Positions 11,332 to 23,129 of a DNA stretch of 64,000 bases are shown here, piece after piece (positions within the stretch are counted from its first letter, which is position 1; each line of letters starts with the position of its first letter). The position numbers and the translations under genes were made by a program. The notes under the pieces are model-generated. The model saw only the letters and a program-made list of their open reading frames with translations. It did not search any database and was not told the DNA's origin. The stretch is from Limnanthes douglasii subsp. nivea (lineage: Eukaryota > Streptophyta > Magnoliopsida > Brassicales > Limnanthaceae). Location of the stretch: contig JAUPFV010000002.1 in assembly GCA_036936605.1 (NCBI GenBank), forward strand, positions 221,991,046-222,055,045, in the 5' to 3' direction.

Positions 11332-11540
11332 GTAGCCCAGAAAGTCCAAACAAAATCCTTTTTAATTTAATTTAATTTTATTCAAACGTCTTATGTATTT
11401 TAATAAAATCTAATTATATTAAGATTTTATTTTATTTTATTTTAAAATATTTAATTTATTTCCTTGTATTTTAATTTAGGGTTTTGAGTTGCATATACCT
11501 TAAGTTATTTTATGTTTTTAGAATAATATATTTTTTATCT
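11332..11540 (+). repeat. Gypsy LTR fragment, left arm of an inverted pair
   Basis: Begins TGTAGCCCAGAAA and matches, over about 200 bases, the reverse complement of 11715-11922. Shared landmarks are CCTTTTTAATTT, the ATTATATTAAGAT tract, TTTAGGGTTTT and CCTTAAGTTATTTT. Interpreted as the 5' end of an LTR in plus orientation. Confidence 0.6.
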
Positions 11541-11619
11541 CTGAAAATTTCAATCTTTGTTACCCTTAGATTAGGGTTTCATCATATTACTTTTGAATTA
11601 GGGTTTCATCTATCGGTGT

Positions 11620-11699
11620 TTTTTCTTCTATTTCCGCCGCGTCATCAGTTAGACCTTGATTTTTCTTCTATTTCCGCCGCGTCATCAGTTAGACCTTGA
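11620..11699. repeat. Perfect 40-bp tandem duplication
   Basis: 11620-11659 and 11660-11699 are identical. Each unit contains TTTCCGCCGCGTCATCAG. It lies in the spacer between the two inverted LTR arms. Confidence 0.95.
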
Positions 11700-11714
11700 A
11701 TCAAATGAAATCAA

Positions 11715-11922
11715 GATTCATCTCTGAAAAATAACTTAAGGCATATGAGGCTTTATATAATATCTTCTTAAAACCCTAAATTATAATACACCGAAATAAA
11801 ATAAATATTCAAAAATAAAATAAAATATCTTAATATAATTAGATTCGATTTAAATACATACGATATTTGAATAAAATAAAATAAAATTAAAAAGGCTTTT
11901 GTTTGGAATTTCTGGGCTACAT
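11715..11922 (-). repeat. Gypsy LTR start, right arm of an inverted pair
   Basis: On the minus strand TGTAGCCCAGAAATTCC starts at 11922. It directly follows a pol tail and a purine-rich tract, so this is the start of a 3' LTR. It runs into the 40-bp duplication and faces the left arm. Confidence 0.65.
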
Positions 11923-11970
11923 CATCCTCTCCTGGTTGAATAGAATTCGTCCTCAAATTCACAGCACCAC
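11923..11970 (-). pseudogene. Gypsy (chromovirus-like) pol C-terminal tail and polypurine tract
   Basis: The minus strand reads NLRTNSIQPGEDDVAQ across the pol/LTR boundary, like the acidic tail at the pol end of plant Del/Tekay-type elements. AGGAGAGGATGA just before 11922 serves as polypurine tract. The rest of pol is absent upstream. Confidence 0.5.
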
Positions 11971-12098
11971 CACCATCAAGAACCTAAATTATATATTTTA
12001 TTTTATTCAATCGTTATATTGGGAATTATAATTGTTGACCTTATCGGAATAAGATAATTCTTCTCGAGTGCTCCTTATTCGAAGTCACATTGAAACCA

Positions 12099-12218
12099 TC
12101 CAGTTGAAGGAAAAAATAGTTTCAAAAACCTTTTCATAGCCTGAAGACAACATCCCCATGTCCAGTTGATGAAAAACAATGGTTTTGAAAACCTCTTCAT
12201 AGCCTCAGACAGCATCTC
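12099..12218. repeat. Imperfect ~60-bp tandem duplication
   Basis: Two units, about 12099-12158 and 12160-12218, share TCCAGTTGA, CTTCATAGCCT and GACA(A/G)CATC at matching spacing. Confidence 0.7.
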
Positions 12219-12408
12219 GATAAGCAATTTTTACCTTGATTCGACAATTGGTAGCCAATTTAAACTCGTTCAGTAACCGGTCAATACAATCGTCATTAAA
12301 ATGTTTGGTATGCCCCCTCATACTCAAATGATCTTCCCGATCTTCGTGACCATGTGTGTTGTTCTCTTCTTTAAACCTTGAATCAGAATAGTCAGGGTTT
12401 AGAAACAT
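12205..12408 (-). other. Short unrecognised open frame
   Basis: A 67-codon hydrophilic frame beginning with ATG. Past its stop the same frame continues into the duplicated segment to the left (reading GYEEVFKT.. and GYEKVFET..). This suggests an old coding sequence with an internal duplication. The family is unknown. Confidence 0.2.
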
Positions 12409-12435
12409 GCTTCCCCATAATATTTCCGAATCTAA

Positions 12436-13116
12436 TTTCTTTTTGTTCCCGGAACATATTTACATGTACTTTTGCAACTTCAAATTTTAACCTTTAAACT
12501 CCATATATTTCAAACACTAACTTAAAAAAAATAATCTAAAAACGCATATATTTCGATTTTAAAAAATGAACAAAAGGATTTGGAGAATTTGTTTTCCTAT
12601 TTTTGCAACCATTTTCCTCATAATTTTACATCAAAAAAATCAAAAACTATTTCATGGATCTAGTTGTATTAGTCTTAAAAAAACAAAACCAAAAGTATTT
12701 TTAGATATTCTCTTTGGAGCTATGGTTTGAAAGATATTATATGTTTTTCTTAAAAAAAATGAAAATCACACAATCACACTTATTTGCAACCAAAGTCCTA
12801 TTTCCGTAACCATTTTCTTCTTATTTTCGCAACATATTTGCACTTATTTTTGCGACACCAAATTTTTAACATTCTAAACTCTCTGTATCTTTCAAACCCT
12901 AACTTAAAGAAAGGTAAAATCAAATATATTTCTATTTTCTAAACACGAAGAAATGAATTTTTATGAGTGATATGTTTATAGAATACTTATTCTATTTTTG
13001 CAACTAATTTACACGTTATTTCATAACCAATTTACACGTAATTTCACAACTAAAAAGATAAAAATTATCTTTTGTGGATCTAGTTTCGTTTTAAAAAAAC
13101 AAAACCAATAGTATTG

Positions 13117-13152
<36 letters not shown>

Positions 13153-13190
13153 CTATGGCTTAAAACAAGTCATATCTTCATGTATTTTCA
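12436..13190. repeat. Imperfect ~385-bp tandem duplication
   Basis: Copy 1 (about 12436-12800) and copy 2 (about 12820-13190) share the same order of words: TTTTGC(A/G)AC, AACTCT/AACTCC..TTTCAAAC, ATTTCTATTTT/ATTTCGATTTT, TATTTTTGCAAC, GTGGATCTAGTT, AAAAAAACAAAACCAA and GAGCTATGG. Copy 2 gained a TA microsatellite. Confidence 0.75.
13119..13149. repeat. (AT)n microsatellite
   Basis: Uninterrupted AT dinucleotides inside the second copy of the 385-bp duplication. Confidence 0.95.
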
Positions 13191-13199
13191 TATATGTTT

Positions 13200-14485
13200 T
13201 CGTGGATCTAGCTATGGTCTCGCATCTGGCAATATGCTAGATGTCAGATATTAGAGACGAGACTCAACACTTTATTTTTCTTATAAAGAGGTAGTAAAAA
13301 CAACCTAAGACACACAATTATCTTCTTTCTCCAAAAAAATCTATAATCCTAAATTTAGATACAAATTTCAATTCTAATTACAATTGAAATGTAAATTTTA
13401 ATGTAAATGCCGACTAGAGACAATAATGAATATAGTTAAAAACCGACAGAAAAATTTAACTTACAATCGACAATCAAATGTTGTCCAACCAAAATGTCTT
13501 GACATACTTCTCACTACTATTCAATTATAGTTCAAATGTAATAGTAAATCAAAGCAATATGAATATTAAATCGGAGAGGAAAACAGAGACAAAGAAAATT
13601 AAGTTTATGGCTCCCAAAGAGAAAAACGTTTCACTTGTTAGTGTTTTAAAATATAAAAAAAAAGTTGGAAATGCTTACTTAACGATATTATGTTATTATG
13701 AAAAGGTTGGATGATAAGTCGTAAATTAGAAAAGTTAATTGGATTTTTACTATGAATAAATGATTTTATTGATAAGTAAGTAGATAATAAATTTGTTTTT
13801 GGATAGTTATTGACATTTTACCTAAAAGCCCAAAATAAACTTGATCTATAATTAAATTCAAAGCTTGTAAATTGATAACATATTTTGTTAAACATGGTAG
13901 TATTAATTCAATAATAAATTAACATAATTATGTTTTGATTTATTTAAATTTAAAATATAATATGCCATGTATGAATCAAAATTATATGGTAAATATATAA
14001 ACTTTTTTAATTAAAAAACACAGTTACAGAATTATAAAATCGAAAAGATACTTAAATATTTTTATGATAATTTTTGTGATAATAATATATTGATATATTT
14101 TTTAATTTATAGTGTAAAATTCATCATTAATCACCATTCAAAATGAAAAGTTAATACTTTTTTATTTAGATCATCAACAATTACGTCTAAAAATATTATA
14201 AAGTTATAATCTCCACCAAATAAACTAACAAATTTCATACATGAAATCTGTCTATATGTAACTATAGTTGTTCTTATTACAAGTTTAGTAAAATATGGTA
14301 GTCAACACAATATTGACATAAGCCATCATGACATATAATATAAAAATTGTTATGACGTAGAAGTCATGGTGTATAATATAAGTTAAGAAGAATATGACAT
14401 GTAATTTTGTTAAATTATTCTCTAACTCTTCATATTTAATTGAAGATCAATTTTTAACTAAGCATGAAAAATCTCTACAAATAGT

Positions 14486-14537
<52 letters not shown>

Positions 14538-16440
14538 TTTTTGTATTTATAAAGAAAAATGTATAAACACATTATAATATAAACATATTTCGAAACTAAA
14601 CATAAATTCCTATTAAAACTAAAAATCCTCTAAACAAACCACATTTATATAAAAGGTGTATTCATAAAAAAAAACATTAATAAGGATTTTTTTTATAGAG
14701 AATCAACTAACATAGAATTTGTTATGACATGTTTTATACTAATTTGACGATGTTGAGGTCTCGTTTTGAAAACAAAATGATTATCACAATACGAATGACT
14801 CTTTCAAAAACAATTACGATTCATAATCTGGTAATGTAACCAAGATGGTGGATCGAATGCCTCAAAGTATGTTGTGAAAATTGAGGATGCAATAAATGTG
14901 GTTTATGTTATTCCACAATATTTGATATTTTGGTAAAATGAATATGATGCCCGAAGTTAAACCAAAAGTATCCACATCTAATAAAATATGAATCGGTGAA
15001 CCTTATGATATTCTAATTATCTGATTTTTATATGCCCCTTTGTGTTGTTTTATTTGTTTTAAATATTAGAAAACTCTTCTCATTGATTTCTAATGTTTTA
15101 TCTCAGGGTTACTTACATATCTACAATACATCCCAACAACAAAGGTAATATCTAGTTTTGTACAAACTTAGAATACATTAGAGTTCCAACTACCAAAGTA
15201 TGTGAATTATTTTATATTTTCTCAATCTCATGTTGTCTCTTCAAACAAAGTCTCTAACTAAAATTGTCTTATTGTATAGCTAAATTGTCCATTGGTTTGT
15301 CTTCATTAAATTTTGTAATGTTGTAGCATATTTGAATTCATGTCTTTTGTAATGTTATACACACAATTATCTATTAAATTTATTTTAAGCAAAAAATTAC
15401 AAAAAGTTCGAGAGACTTATGTGACGAGAACAACTTATTTGAGTCAATAAATTAATTTCTTTAGTTTTCACACTACTAAATCTGGATCACCATGCATAAA
15501 CTTTCTACCATGCATCATATAGATCGTTTTGTCAATGTTATCATAAAAAAATGATTTTGATATAGAGTTGGATAAAATATTTAACCAGTGTCATGATTGT
15601 CCAAAAAACACCATTCAGGCAAGTAAGAGAAAATATATTAAATTTAACATCTCCACATTGAGTGAAATTTTCCACCAAAAATATTACTTTATATCTTATC
15701 ATAGTACATGTACAACGTGTTTCATTTTAAAAATCTAGTTACTATCAGTTGATTTATTTTCTTCAAAATAGAAAAAATTTGGACACCATATTATCTTGCA
15801 TCTATTTTTACTTTTCATTAATTATATTAATATACAATTAAGAATTATAATTTTTCATGGTTTCACAAAAGGTTATGAGGCGTTTTTATTGAACTGTAAA
15901 ATTATGTTTTTATATTACATTATATAATCTGAATATACATTACTCATTTTTAGTTGAATTTTGTAATATAAAAATTAATTTAGTTTATCTTTTTGATGAG
16001 GTAAAATTATTCATCATGTTAATTGAACCACTTTACTTTGTTCATCCTAAATAATCTTGGTCACATGAATATTATCCTAATAATATTTATATTCTAATTG
16101 GTTGGATATGATTTATTTTATCACAAAATTATCAAAATTAAGTAAATTGTACATAAAACAACATGCACCATCATATGAGATAATATAACGAATACACGAC
16201 TACACATTATAAAAAAATATTCACTTTTATATCCATGATAAATAATATTTATAGGTGAAGAAAAAATCATCTCTATAATATATATATATATATAGAAGTT
16301 GGATGTTTAAAGATGATTGATTTTAATACAGAACTATATTAAATGGGAGCATCATTGTTACAACATTGATAAAGGTTTAAAGTTATTTTAGAACGATTAT
16401 AGTTATAAATATATTAATTGCACAAATCTCTAATTTGAAT
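13200..16440. other. AT-rich intergenic DNA, no gene recognised
   Basis: No domain, LTR or clear repeat seen apart from microsatellites. Frames such as 13478-13714 (+, lysine-rich, 78 codons) have no recognisable features. Old, unrecognisable transposon DNA is the likeliest content. Confidence 0.5.
14490..14533. repeat. (AT)n microsatellite
   Basis: About 22 AT dinucleotides, the longest simple repeat in the window. Confidence 0.95.
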
Positions 16441-16449
16441 ATTTCTAAA

Positions 16450-16992
16450 TAATAATGATTTTTAGAATCGATTAATCTCTAATTGGAGAAAAGGTCATAA
16501 GATACAGGTGAAATCTTTTTATTTGTCTTTTAAAACTTTGTTTTTATCGCTTTTCTTTGTTTGGTCATTCCATCACTTGATCTCGTGATTTTGATAAAAA
16601 AATAATGTTTTAGGTCTTGGACCTTCTAATCAACAATACGACCCATTTTCTGTATTTTCTTAAGTTAACCTATTTATATGAAGTGAAACTTAGGTTTTAA
16701 ATTAAGCCTAATTGTATTTATATCCATAAGTTTCATTGTTGTGAACATGGAGCATAACCTAACTAGTTATTTTTTCACAAAATAGTCCTTCAATTTAATG
16801 TTTAGTTTCAAGAGTTAACATTCGAGTTGACAATATATTTATATAATTACCTCCATAAATAGGTTTCATCTATTGGATATATTTCTAATTATTTTATTCA
16901 TCTGATTACTTATTAATTGGATCATTTATCAATAATACCAAAATACATAATTGAGCATGTGACAATTTATCCTAATAGATAAATTTCCAACA
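16450..16992 (-). repeat. Copia 3' LTR
   Basis: Starts with TGTTGGAAATTT at 16992. It contains TATAAATAC and TATAAATAGG (minus strand, about 16715 and 16680), which could be the LTR promoter. The end near 16450 is estimated only. Confidence 0.6.
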
Positions 16993-17300
16993 ACCTTCCA
17001 CTTTGATCATCATATGCTACCAAATAATGCATTTAATTAATAGAATTATGCTAGTCGATTGCCTATAGATAAACTGAAAAATCTTGTACATGATGATGGA
17101 TAGTAAATGACTAAAGACACGTTTATTGAAAATATGCACAAATGGATGCACAATAATCACATTATCATAATCAATCAACTACATGGATCTATTGTGGTGT
17201 ACAACATAAGAATAATATGAAAAGTAATAGCACATATCTATTCATAACTAGTCTTACTTAAGTAGAGATTTACTTAATGAGTAAGAAAAGTAAACTCAAT

Positions 17301-18090
17301 TCAAATAAGTATTATATACATTTCCATCAATCTTAAGAGTATATAATCAAACAACAAACATATCTCAGAGCCTATTACACAACTCGTACTGAAATAAATG
17401 ATTGTCAAAGCAAACGAGACTGTCCAAATGGTGTGATTCTGAATAATTGTATGTACGATTTTAGTAAGATGATCTACCACCATAGGGTTTGTACCCGAGT
17501 GCTTTATACTAATTTGATGAATCTATACACTCTCTTTAATACACATGAACTTTAAATATATATATATATATATATATATGTTTAAAATTATTTAATATGT
17601 TATTACTTAGATGTAGAGTTATTGTCAAACTATAACATTGGGGGATTTGTTTCCCTTGGAAAGGACAGGATTCCACAAACAAAGTGCATAATTGGATGCC
17701 TTAAATCGTGCAACAAATTCCACTACCATATTAGATGATGCAACTAGTTTTGTTTTACACATTTCCCTAACGTTATACCTCAACAATAATATATTGCTCG
17801 AAGTGCTGTAAAATATGTCCATACCTTACACCAAAATTAGAGGCAAAATACCCAATGAGCTTCAGATAATCTCACTTGCCATATGTTAACATGTTTCCTT
17901 TATATGAGAGAATCTTTACTACCGTGACCATAATCGTCCATCTTCAGATTATTTACAAACCTTCCCAACAACTCGACAAGAAAAAAAATGTCATACATTG
18001 TACAACCTTAAGCATACATCAAACTCCCTGCTAACAAATCATATAAATTCTTTTGCATGTTTTTCAATCTCAATTTTTTTATTTGAATAT
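17301..18090 (-). pseudogene. Copia RT end / RNase H remnant
   Basis: Right to left: AGSLMYA-x-GCT near 18050 (Copia SLMYAQVCTRPD block), LGRF and N near 17960, LKLIGYFASNF near 17860, KTKLVASSNMVVEFVA near 17750 (RNase H ASSTMEAEFVA block), and VVDHLTKI near 17480 (ADPLTKGL block). Every block is diverged and frames shift between them, so this is an old copy. Confidence 0.7.
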
Positions 18091-18100
18091 TGCGTTAGAC

Positions 18101-18497
18101 TTAATTTGTCTCCTTTTATTGTAAGGGTATTCAAATTCTTGTTATTTACCATTACGTAACATTGTTATATATATATATATATACATATTGACAATCTCAA
18201 AATTCAATAGGTATGATCATAGGGAATCTAAATTTTTAATACAAAGTTACATCTTGAGGATCTTTCGTATTCAGATTTCTATTAGTGGTATCTAATAATT
18301 TTTGATATACAACCTAACTTTTTGTAAGATTAATATTGTCATCAATACCTTTTTTATTCTTCAAATATTTTCCCTAAGGTTTTACATTCGTCCTTAACTT
18401 TTAATACAACATCAAAGATATTACCAAATTTCTTGGAGTTCCATACTTTGAGTATCTACTTCAACCTTTTAAGGTTATTATAAAACACAAACATATT
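18101..18497. other. AT-rich spacer, no gene
   Basis: Includes a short TA repeat at 18166-18183. It may be the decayed upstream part of the Copia pol to its left. Confidence 0.4.
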
Positions 18498-18961
18498 TGA
18501 TAATGTTGGTAATATCCATAGCAATATCATAAGAAAAATATGAACAAAGATTAAAGTCGGACTGGTCTGATCGAAACGAGCAGGACAAGTCCGACCTAAT
18601 ATAAATTTGAGCAGTCACAAACAAGGAAGAAGGCTTAGGCATCAACTAAATCGCACTCGGGAAAGAGAATGGACAAGAAACAAGTATGAGCCGAGCTAAG
18701 CCGATACGAACCTAGGAGATCCTGAACGAATAAAGAAAATAAGGTCGAGCTGAGCTGACATGAGCCCGAGAAAAGTCGAGCCAGAGTAGAGCTGAGCCCA
18801 GTCCAAATAGGGTTGAATCATAGCAGAGTGGAGAGGAAGTGAGCTCTAGAAGAACTAGACAAATACTTCGACCGAGCATATGGTCTTCTATATAGGAATG
18901 ACACTCGTCTCACTTATGCACCATGAATAACACAAATGAAGATTATTAATGAAGTTAAACA
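18498..18961 (+). repeat. G1 5' LTR
   Basis: Starts TGATAATGTTGG, matching TGATAAGGTTGG at 28503. It ends near AAACA at 18961. The primer-binding site expected next is not recognisable; TTTTTATGAGGAAACAG follows, as if the TGGCGCC core had been deleted. It contains a purine-rich GAGCCGAG-type sequence repeated several times at 18690-18800. Confidence 0.8.
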
Positions 18962-18984
18962 TTTTTATGAGGAAACAGAAATTA

Positions 18985-20460
18985 GACGGCTCGAACAGGA
19001 AATTCAAGTGATGCAGCAGGCCTAGCATAAGGCCGATCGAAACCAGGAGGCAAAAGACCATACATCCAAAACGACTCAAGTGGAAAATAAACGATGCAAT
19101 CAATGCATTAACGACAAAACTTCGCGATCGTGGTCATCCATATCCAAGGTAAAATATTGAGGCTAACCAAGCAGCCAGACGTGAATGATTATGCAAACGT
19201 GACAAGTATGGTGAATGAACAATGGAGAGTAGCGGCCAGAAATGCCAGAACGGGAAGGGGAACTGCCAAGAGGAAAAACAGACATCCCCAAAGACTGGCA
19301 AGGGATATGTGGCGGAGCAATACGATCATGTGCGCCCACTAATGGTAGCGTACATGATCAAAGAATCGCCATTCGTAGAAAATATTTTAGCCGCAGAACT
19401 CCCAATAAAATTTGACTCTTTCCGTTTGGAAGCGTACAATGGCACTGACAACCCAGAAAGACACCTATAACAATTCTAAAATATGATGATGGCCTTCAAC
19501 CCGGACGACGATATGTTGTGCGAGGCTCTATCTATGATCCTTCTAGGTAATGCAATAGAATGGTCCAGTAGCCTACCTAAAGGTTTAATCTACGATTTTA
19601 CAGGGTTATGACGTGTGTTTAGAAATAGGATTGTAGGCAACAAAGAGTTACGGCTAAACAGAGACTCTATTATGGATATTTACCAGAGAAGGGGAAAATC
19701 CTAAAAGGGATATGTCAAGAGTTTTGTCCATGTCATGAACAAGCTCCCTGATTTAGCAAAGAACATAGCGGTGGCGTCTTTAAAAAGAGGGATCGACAGG
19801 CAAGGCAAGTTGTACGTCGACTTGGTAATTTTCCCTTGTGACAAGATGGGAGATCTCCTTGCGCGAGCTGACTAGTTCATTAAACCGGACGATGCAACCA
19901 AAATCATTTCCCCCGATAAAATTGTGTGAGAGGCCAGAGCATCTACGTACGACATAAGGAAGATCGATGAAGGGTCCCAATGGGAAACCCAGATGGTTAC
20001 ATGCAACCAACGCCCTGTAATTTATGAAAACTCTGCTCGACAATTTACCCCGCTCACGAAAACGTTCTCAGCCATCGACGAACAACCCAAAGATAGGGTA
20101 CAATACAAATCTCCCCGCGTTATGTCGGCCCCGTGTTACAAAAGATCGGCCAAGCATTTTTTTTCACATACCACAACGACTATGACCATTCAACAGACGA
20201 TTGCTGGCAACTAAAAAAAGAAATTCAAAGGTTAGTAGACAATGGCGGGCTGATACAATTTGTACGACAACAAGAACGCCCCCACTAGAGAGACAGAGCG
20301 GAAGAGCCCCGCAAGAATGAACCAGAGCCTCACTGGGAGAATAAAAGATCCAACACAAGGAAAAAACAATGGATTTTCGCGATATGTGGATGGGGTACCT
20401 CAACCGAGGTTGATCAGCAATCTAGGAAACAGACAAGGGAGGACCAGTAGGTACACTCAG
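18985..20460 (+). pseudogene. G1 gag
   Basis: Capsid-like structural protein. The core Retrotrans_gag block starts near 19410 (ELPIKFDSFRLEAYNGTDNP) and continues with ALSMILLGNAIEWSSSLP (about 19530), RVFRNRIVGN and MDIYQRRG, and ends KGYVKSFVHVMNKLPD near 19750. A knuckle-like segment reads HSTDDCWQLKKEIQRLV from about 20188 in another frame. Several stops (about 19468, 19610, 19703) and a frameshift near 20180 break the gene. Confidence 0.8.
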
Positions 20461-20479
20461 TAGGTGGTGGTTCTTACAA

Positions 20480-21180
20480 CACTTATAGAGAGCTTGTTGC
20501 AAAAATAATATTCAACGACGACGACCTGAAATGAATTGCCACTCCTTATGAAGATGCACTAATGGTAAATCTAGATATCGGAGGTGTGATGGTAACTAAA
20601 GTATTGGTGGATCCGGGCAGCTCGGCCAATATTATTTTCAAAACAAGCTATGATCAAATGTTGGAGGTTCCCCAAATAAACCAACACAGCGCACTTTGAC
20701 AGGGTATGAAGGAAAAGCATCTCAGTGTGTGGGCAAAATTGAACTCATGGTCAAGGTGGGTCATGGAACTACAAAAAAGGAAGTCAAAAACCTCTTTTAT
20801 GATCTCGGACGCACCAATATCCTACTACTCCATCATCGTGAGACCTTGGTTGCATAGGATGGAAGCAACTTCTTGCATTTTCCGTTAGTGCATCAAATAC
20901 CCCGTCGGTAATGTTGTAGGGATTATACGAGGCAGTCAGCGCACAACCCAAACCTGTTACTCCATCGTTATGGATCCTAGAAAACTGGTACGATAACGAT
21001 TAAAACGAGATGAGGTACCAAATGAGCAACTGGAAATTCCACCCTTGCCTGACGTAATAAACGAACCCTGGGAGGATGAGCAACAGGGTAAGAACCCGAA
21101 GGACGCTCTGGAAGAAACATTAGCAGCAGGGCGCACCCTCCGTATCAGAGCTTCCTTAGATCCAAGTTTCAAAGCTTCTC
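20480..21180 (+). pseudogene. G1 aspartic protease region
   Basis: The frame reads NTYRELVAKIIFNDDDL, then DIGGVMVTKVLVDPGSSANI at about 20577-20636. VLVD-x-GSS is the retropepsin active site; the usual T is P here, with the catalytic D and the G retained. A stop or frameshift near 20700 separates it from the frame 20706-20888. The stretch to 21180 is the linker to RT (DPRKLV.. and EEQ-rich). Confidence 0.7.
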
Positions 21181-21189
21181 TATTCGAAT

Positions 21190-22198
21190 TATTACAATAG
21201 AATTTAGAAATTTTTGCATGGGTAGCCAGGGATGTAACATGGGTTGACCCCTCGACGAATAGTTACGAGCTAGCAATTGACATGTATACCAAACATGTTT
21301 GGCAAAAACGTAGATCATTTTCCATTGAAAAACATAAAACAATAAACAATGATGTAACCAAGATTTCGGATCTCGGGCACATCCTCCGAGCTCGATATCT
21401 GGTGTGGATAGCAAACCCCGCTCATGTCAAGAAGAAAGGATGCCAATGGCGCATGTGCGTCGACTTTACTAACATGAACCAGAGTTCCCCGAAAGACGCG
21501 TTCCCCCTACCTTGAATCGACCAATTAGTGGCTCCACCCCGGGTTGTAAATATATATCCTTCATGGATGCTTACTCAGGTCAAAATAAAATTCGCATGCA
21601 CCAGAACGATGAGGAACACACAACATTTCAAACGGTGTGCTGTATATACTGCTATACCATCATACCCTTAGGGTTGAAAAAAGCAAGCTCAACTTACCAA
21701 CGCCTAATCAATCAAATCTTCAAGAAGCAGTTAGGGAACTCCATGAAGGCCTATATAGAAGACATGATCGTCAAAACTAATGTCCTGGTGCAAAATATGG
21801 AAACGATGCGTAACATTTTCATAGTCCTATGTAAAAATAATTTGAAGTTAAATCGTTTAAAGTGTTCGTTTGGTGTCCGAACAGGAAAGTTTTTAGGTTA
21901 TGTGGTGAGCAAAAAAGGGATAGAAGTGGACTCTTCCCAATTACAGGCGCTGATCCAGATGGATCCGCCTAAGAAGATAAAAGAAATCCAATGCTTCTCC
22001 GGGCACTTTGCAACCCTTTCCCATTTTATATCGAAAGCTTTCGACAAGAGCCAACCCTTTTTTGAGGTCTTGAGAGGGGAAAAAAAGTTCGAACCGAGTG
22101 CAGATTGTGACGCGATCTTCGTCGCTCTAAAAATGTACCTTACATCACTGGAAATTTTATCGGCTCCAATATCGGGTGAACCACTCTACCTTTACTAA
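21190..22198 (+). pseudogene. G1 reverse transcriptase
   Basis: LEIFAWVARDVTWVDP (about 21206) opens the pol core. RARYLVWIANPAHVKKK and WRMCVDFTNMNQSSPKDAFP follow to about 21514. A frameshift there leads into the frame ending at 22198 with SFMDAYSGQNKIRMH and the catalytic block. The catalytic YIDDM reads Y-I-E-D-M (21752-21766), so one of the two metal-binding aspartates is Glu. Then LNRLKCSFGVRTGKFLGYVV and FFEVLRGEKKFE lead into RNase H. Confidence 0.85.
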
Positions 22199-22600
22199 TC
22201 GGTCTCCAACTTTTTTGTCAATACGGTCCTCGTCAAAGAAACTGAAGGTGTACAATGCCCTTATTTACTATAGTAGCAAAACTTTAGTAAACGCTAAAAC
22301 TCGATACCTAAACCTAGAGAAACTTGCATTGGGATTGGTAGTCACTGCGGGTAAATTGATATCGTATTTCCAGGGCCATACCATCATTGTCTGAACATCC
22401 TTCCCCATGCGCAATGTGTTGCAGAAGTCGGACATTTCGGGGTGCCTCACCAAGGGGTTAGTTGAACTCGAGGAATACGACACCAAATTCGAAGCACACA
22501 CGCCAATCAAAGGATAAGCTATTGCCGATTTCTTAACCGAAATTTATGCGCCTCGCCTGAACAATGGAGGCACCAACACTACCAAATACGAACATAAGTG
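22199..22600 (+). pseudogene. G1 RNase H (first)
   Basis: The first RNase H, after the RT connection: ALIYYSSKTLVNAKTRYLNL and EKLALGLVVTAGKLISYFQG (about 22258-22372), then SDISGCLTKGLVELEEYDTK. The usual order of the chromovirus-type RNase H is seen, with stops at about 22197 and 22394. Confidence 0.75.
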
Positions 22601-23010
22601 GATTTTGGAGGCCGATGGGGCTTCAAGCGGCTCAAGTAGAGGAGCTGGAATAATTTTAAAATCACCGACCAGAGAGCAGCTCAGACAATCAATTTGCTTC
22701 GGCTTCCTGGTGACCAATAATGTGGCAGAGTATGAAGCAGTCATATGCGCAATGCGGTTAGCACGCATTTGCGGAGTCACTAAACTCTAGGTACGGTCCA
22801 ATTCCAAATAAGTTATTAACCAATATACGAGTGTGTATGATGCAAAAGAGGAGGGTACACGCACCTATCTAATAATTCTAAAGGAATGCAAAGCCGAATT
22901 CCACTATGTTCAATACAAACAAGTACCCTGCGTTGCCAATTCCGTAGTAGATTGTTTGGCAAAGTTGGCCGCGACAACCGAGCACCCACTAGTAATCATG
23001 CAAGAACACC
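22601..23010 (+). pseudogene. G1 second (archaeal-like) RNase H
   Basis: A second RNase H follows: WILEADGASSGSSRGAGIIL from about 22600, VTNNVAEYEAVICAMRLA near 22710, then a diverged VRSNSK where LxSDSQ is usual, and NSVVDCLAKLA near 22945. A duplicated RNase H of this kind is established for the Tat lineage. Stops at 22788 and about 22810 interrupt it. Confidence 0.7.
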
Positions 23011-23129
23011 CCAGTACATTCTGTTTGGTCAACAACTCCAGCGATGTGGAGAAACCCATATTTTCTCTACCACAACCATGGAAAATTACCATCATACAAA
23101 GTGCTCGCTCGGGCATTACAATTGCAAGC

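Larger units (their letters stand above)
16450..18100 (-). mobile_element. Ty1/Copia 3' end (pol tail, polypurine tract, 3' LTR)
   Basis: Read on the minus strand: the end of RT and RNase H, then a polypurine tract (CAAAGTGGAAGGT) directly followed by TGTTGGAAATTT. AAGTGG(G)AG..TGTTGGAA is the usual Copia pol/LTR junction in plants. Upstream pol, gag and the 5' LTR are missing. It is a different family from the 7.4-10.8 kb Copia element. Confidence 0.75.

Noticed and set aside
11484..11699. 71-codon plus-strand frame
   Set aside because: It runs through LTR sequence and the 40-bp duplication; no protein features.
13205..13255. Imperfect palindrome GTCTCG..CGAGAC
   Set aside because: Only six terminal bases pair well, with a poor stem inside; no flanking duplication for a transposon.
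15490..15660. Possible integrase zinc-finger remnant (CHDCPKNT) on the plus strand
   Set aside because: A single short block with no supporting motifs before or after it.
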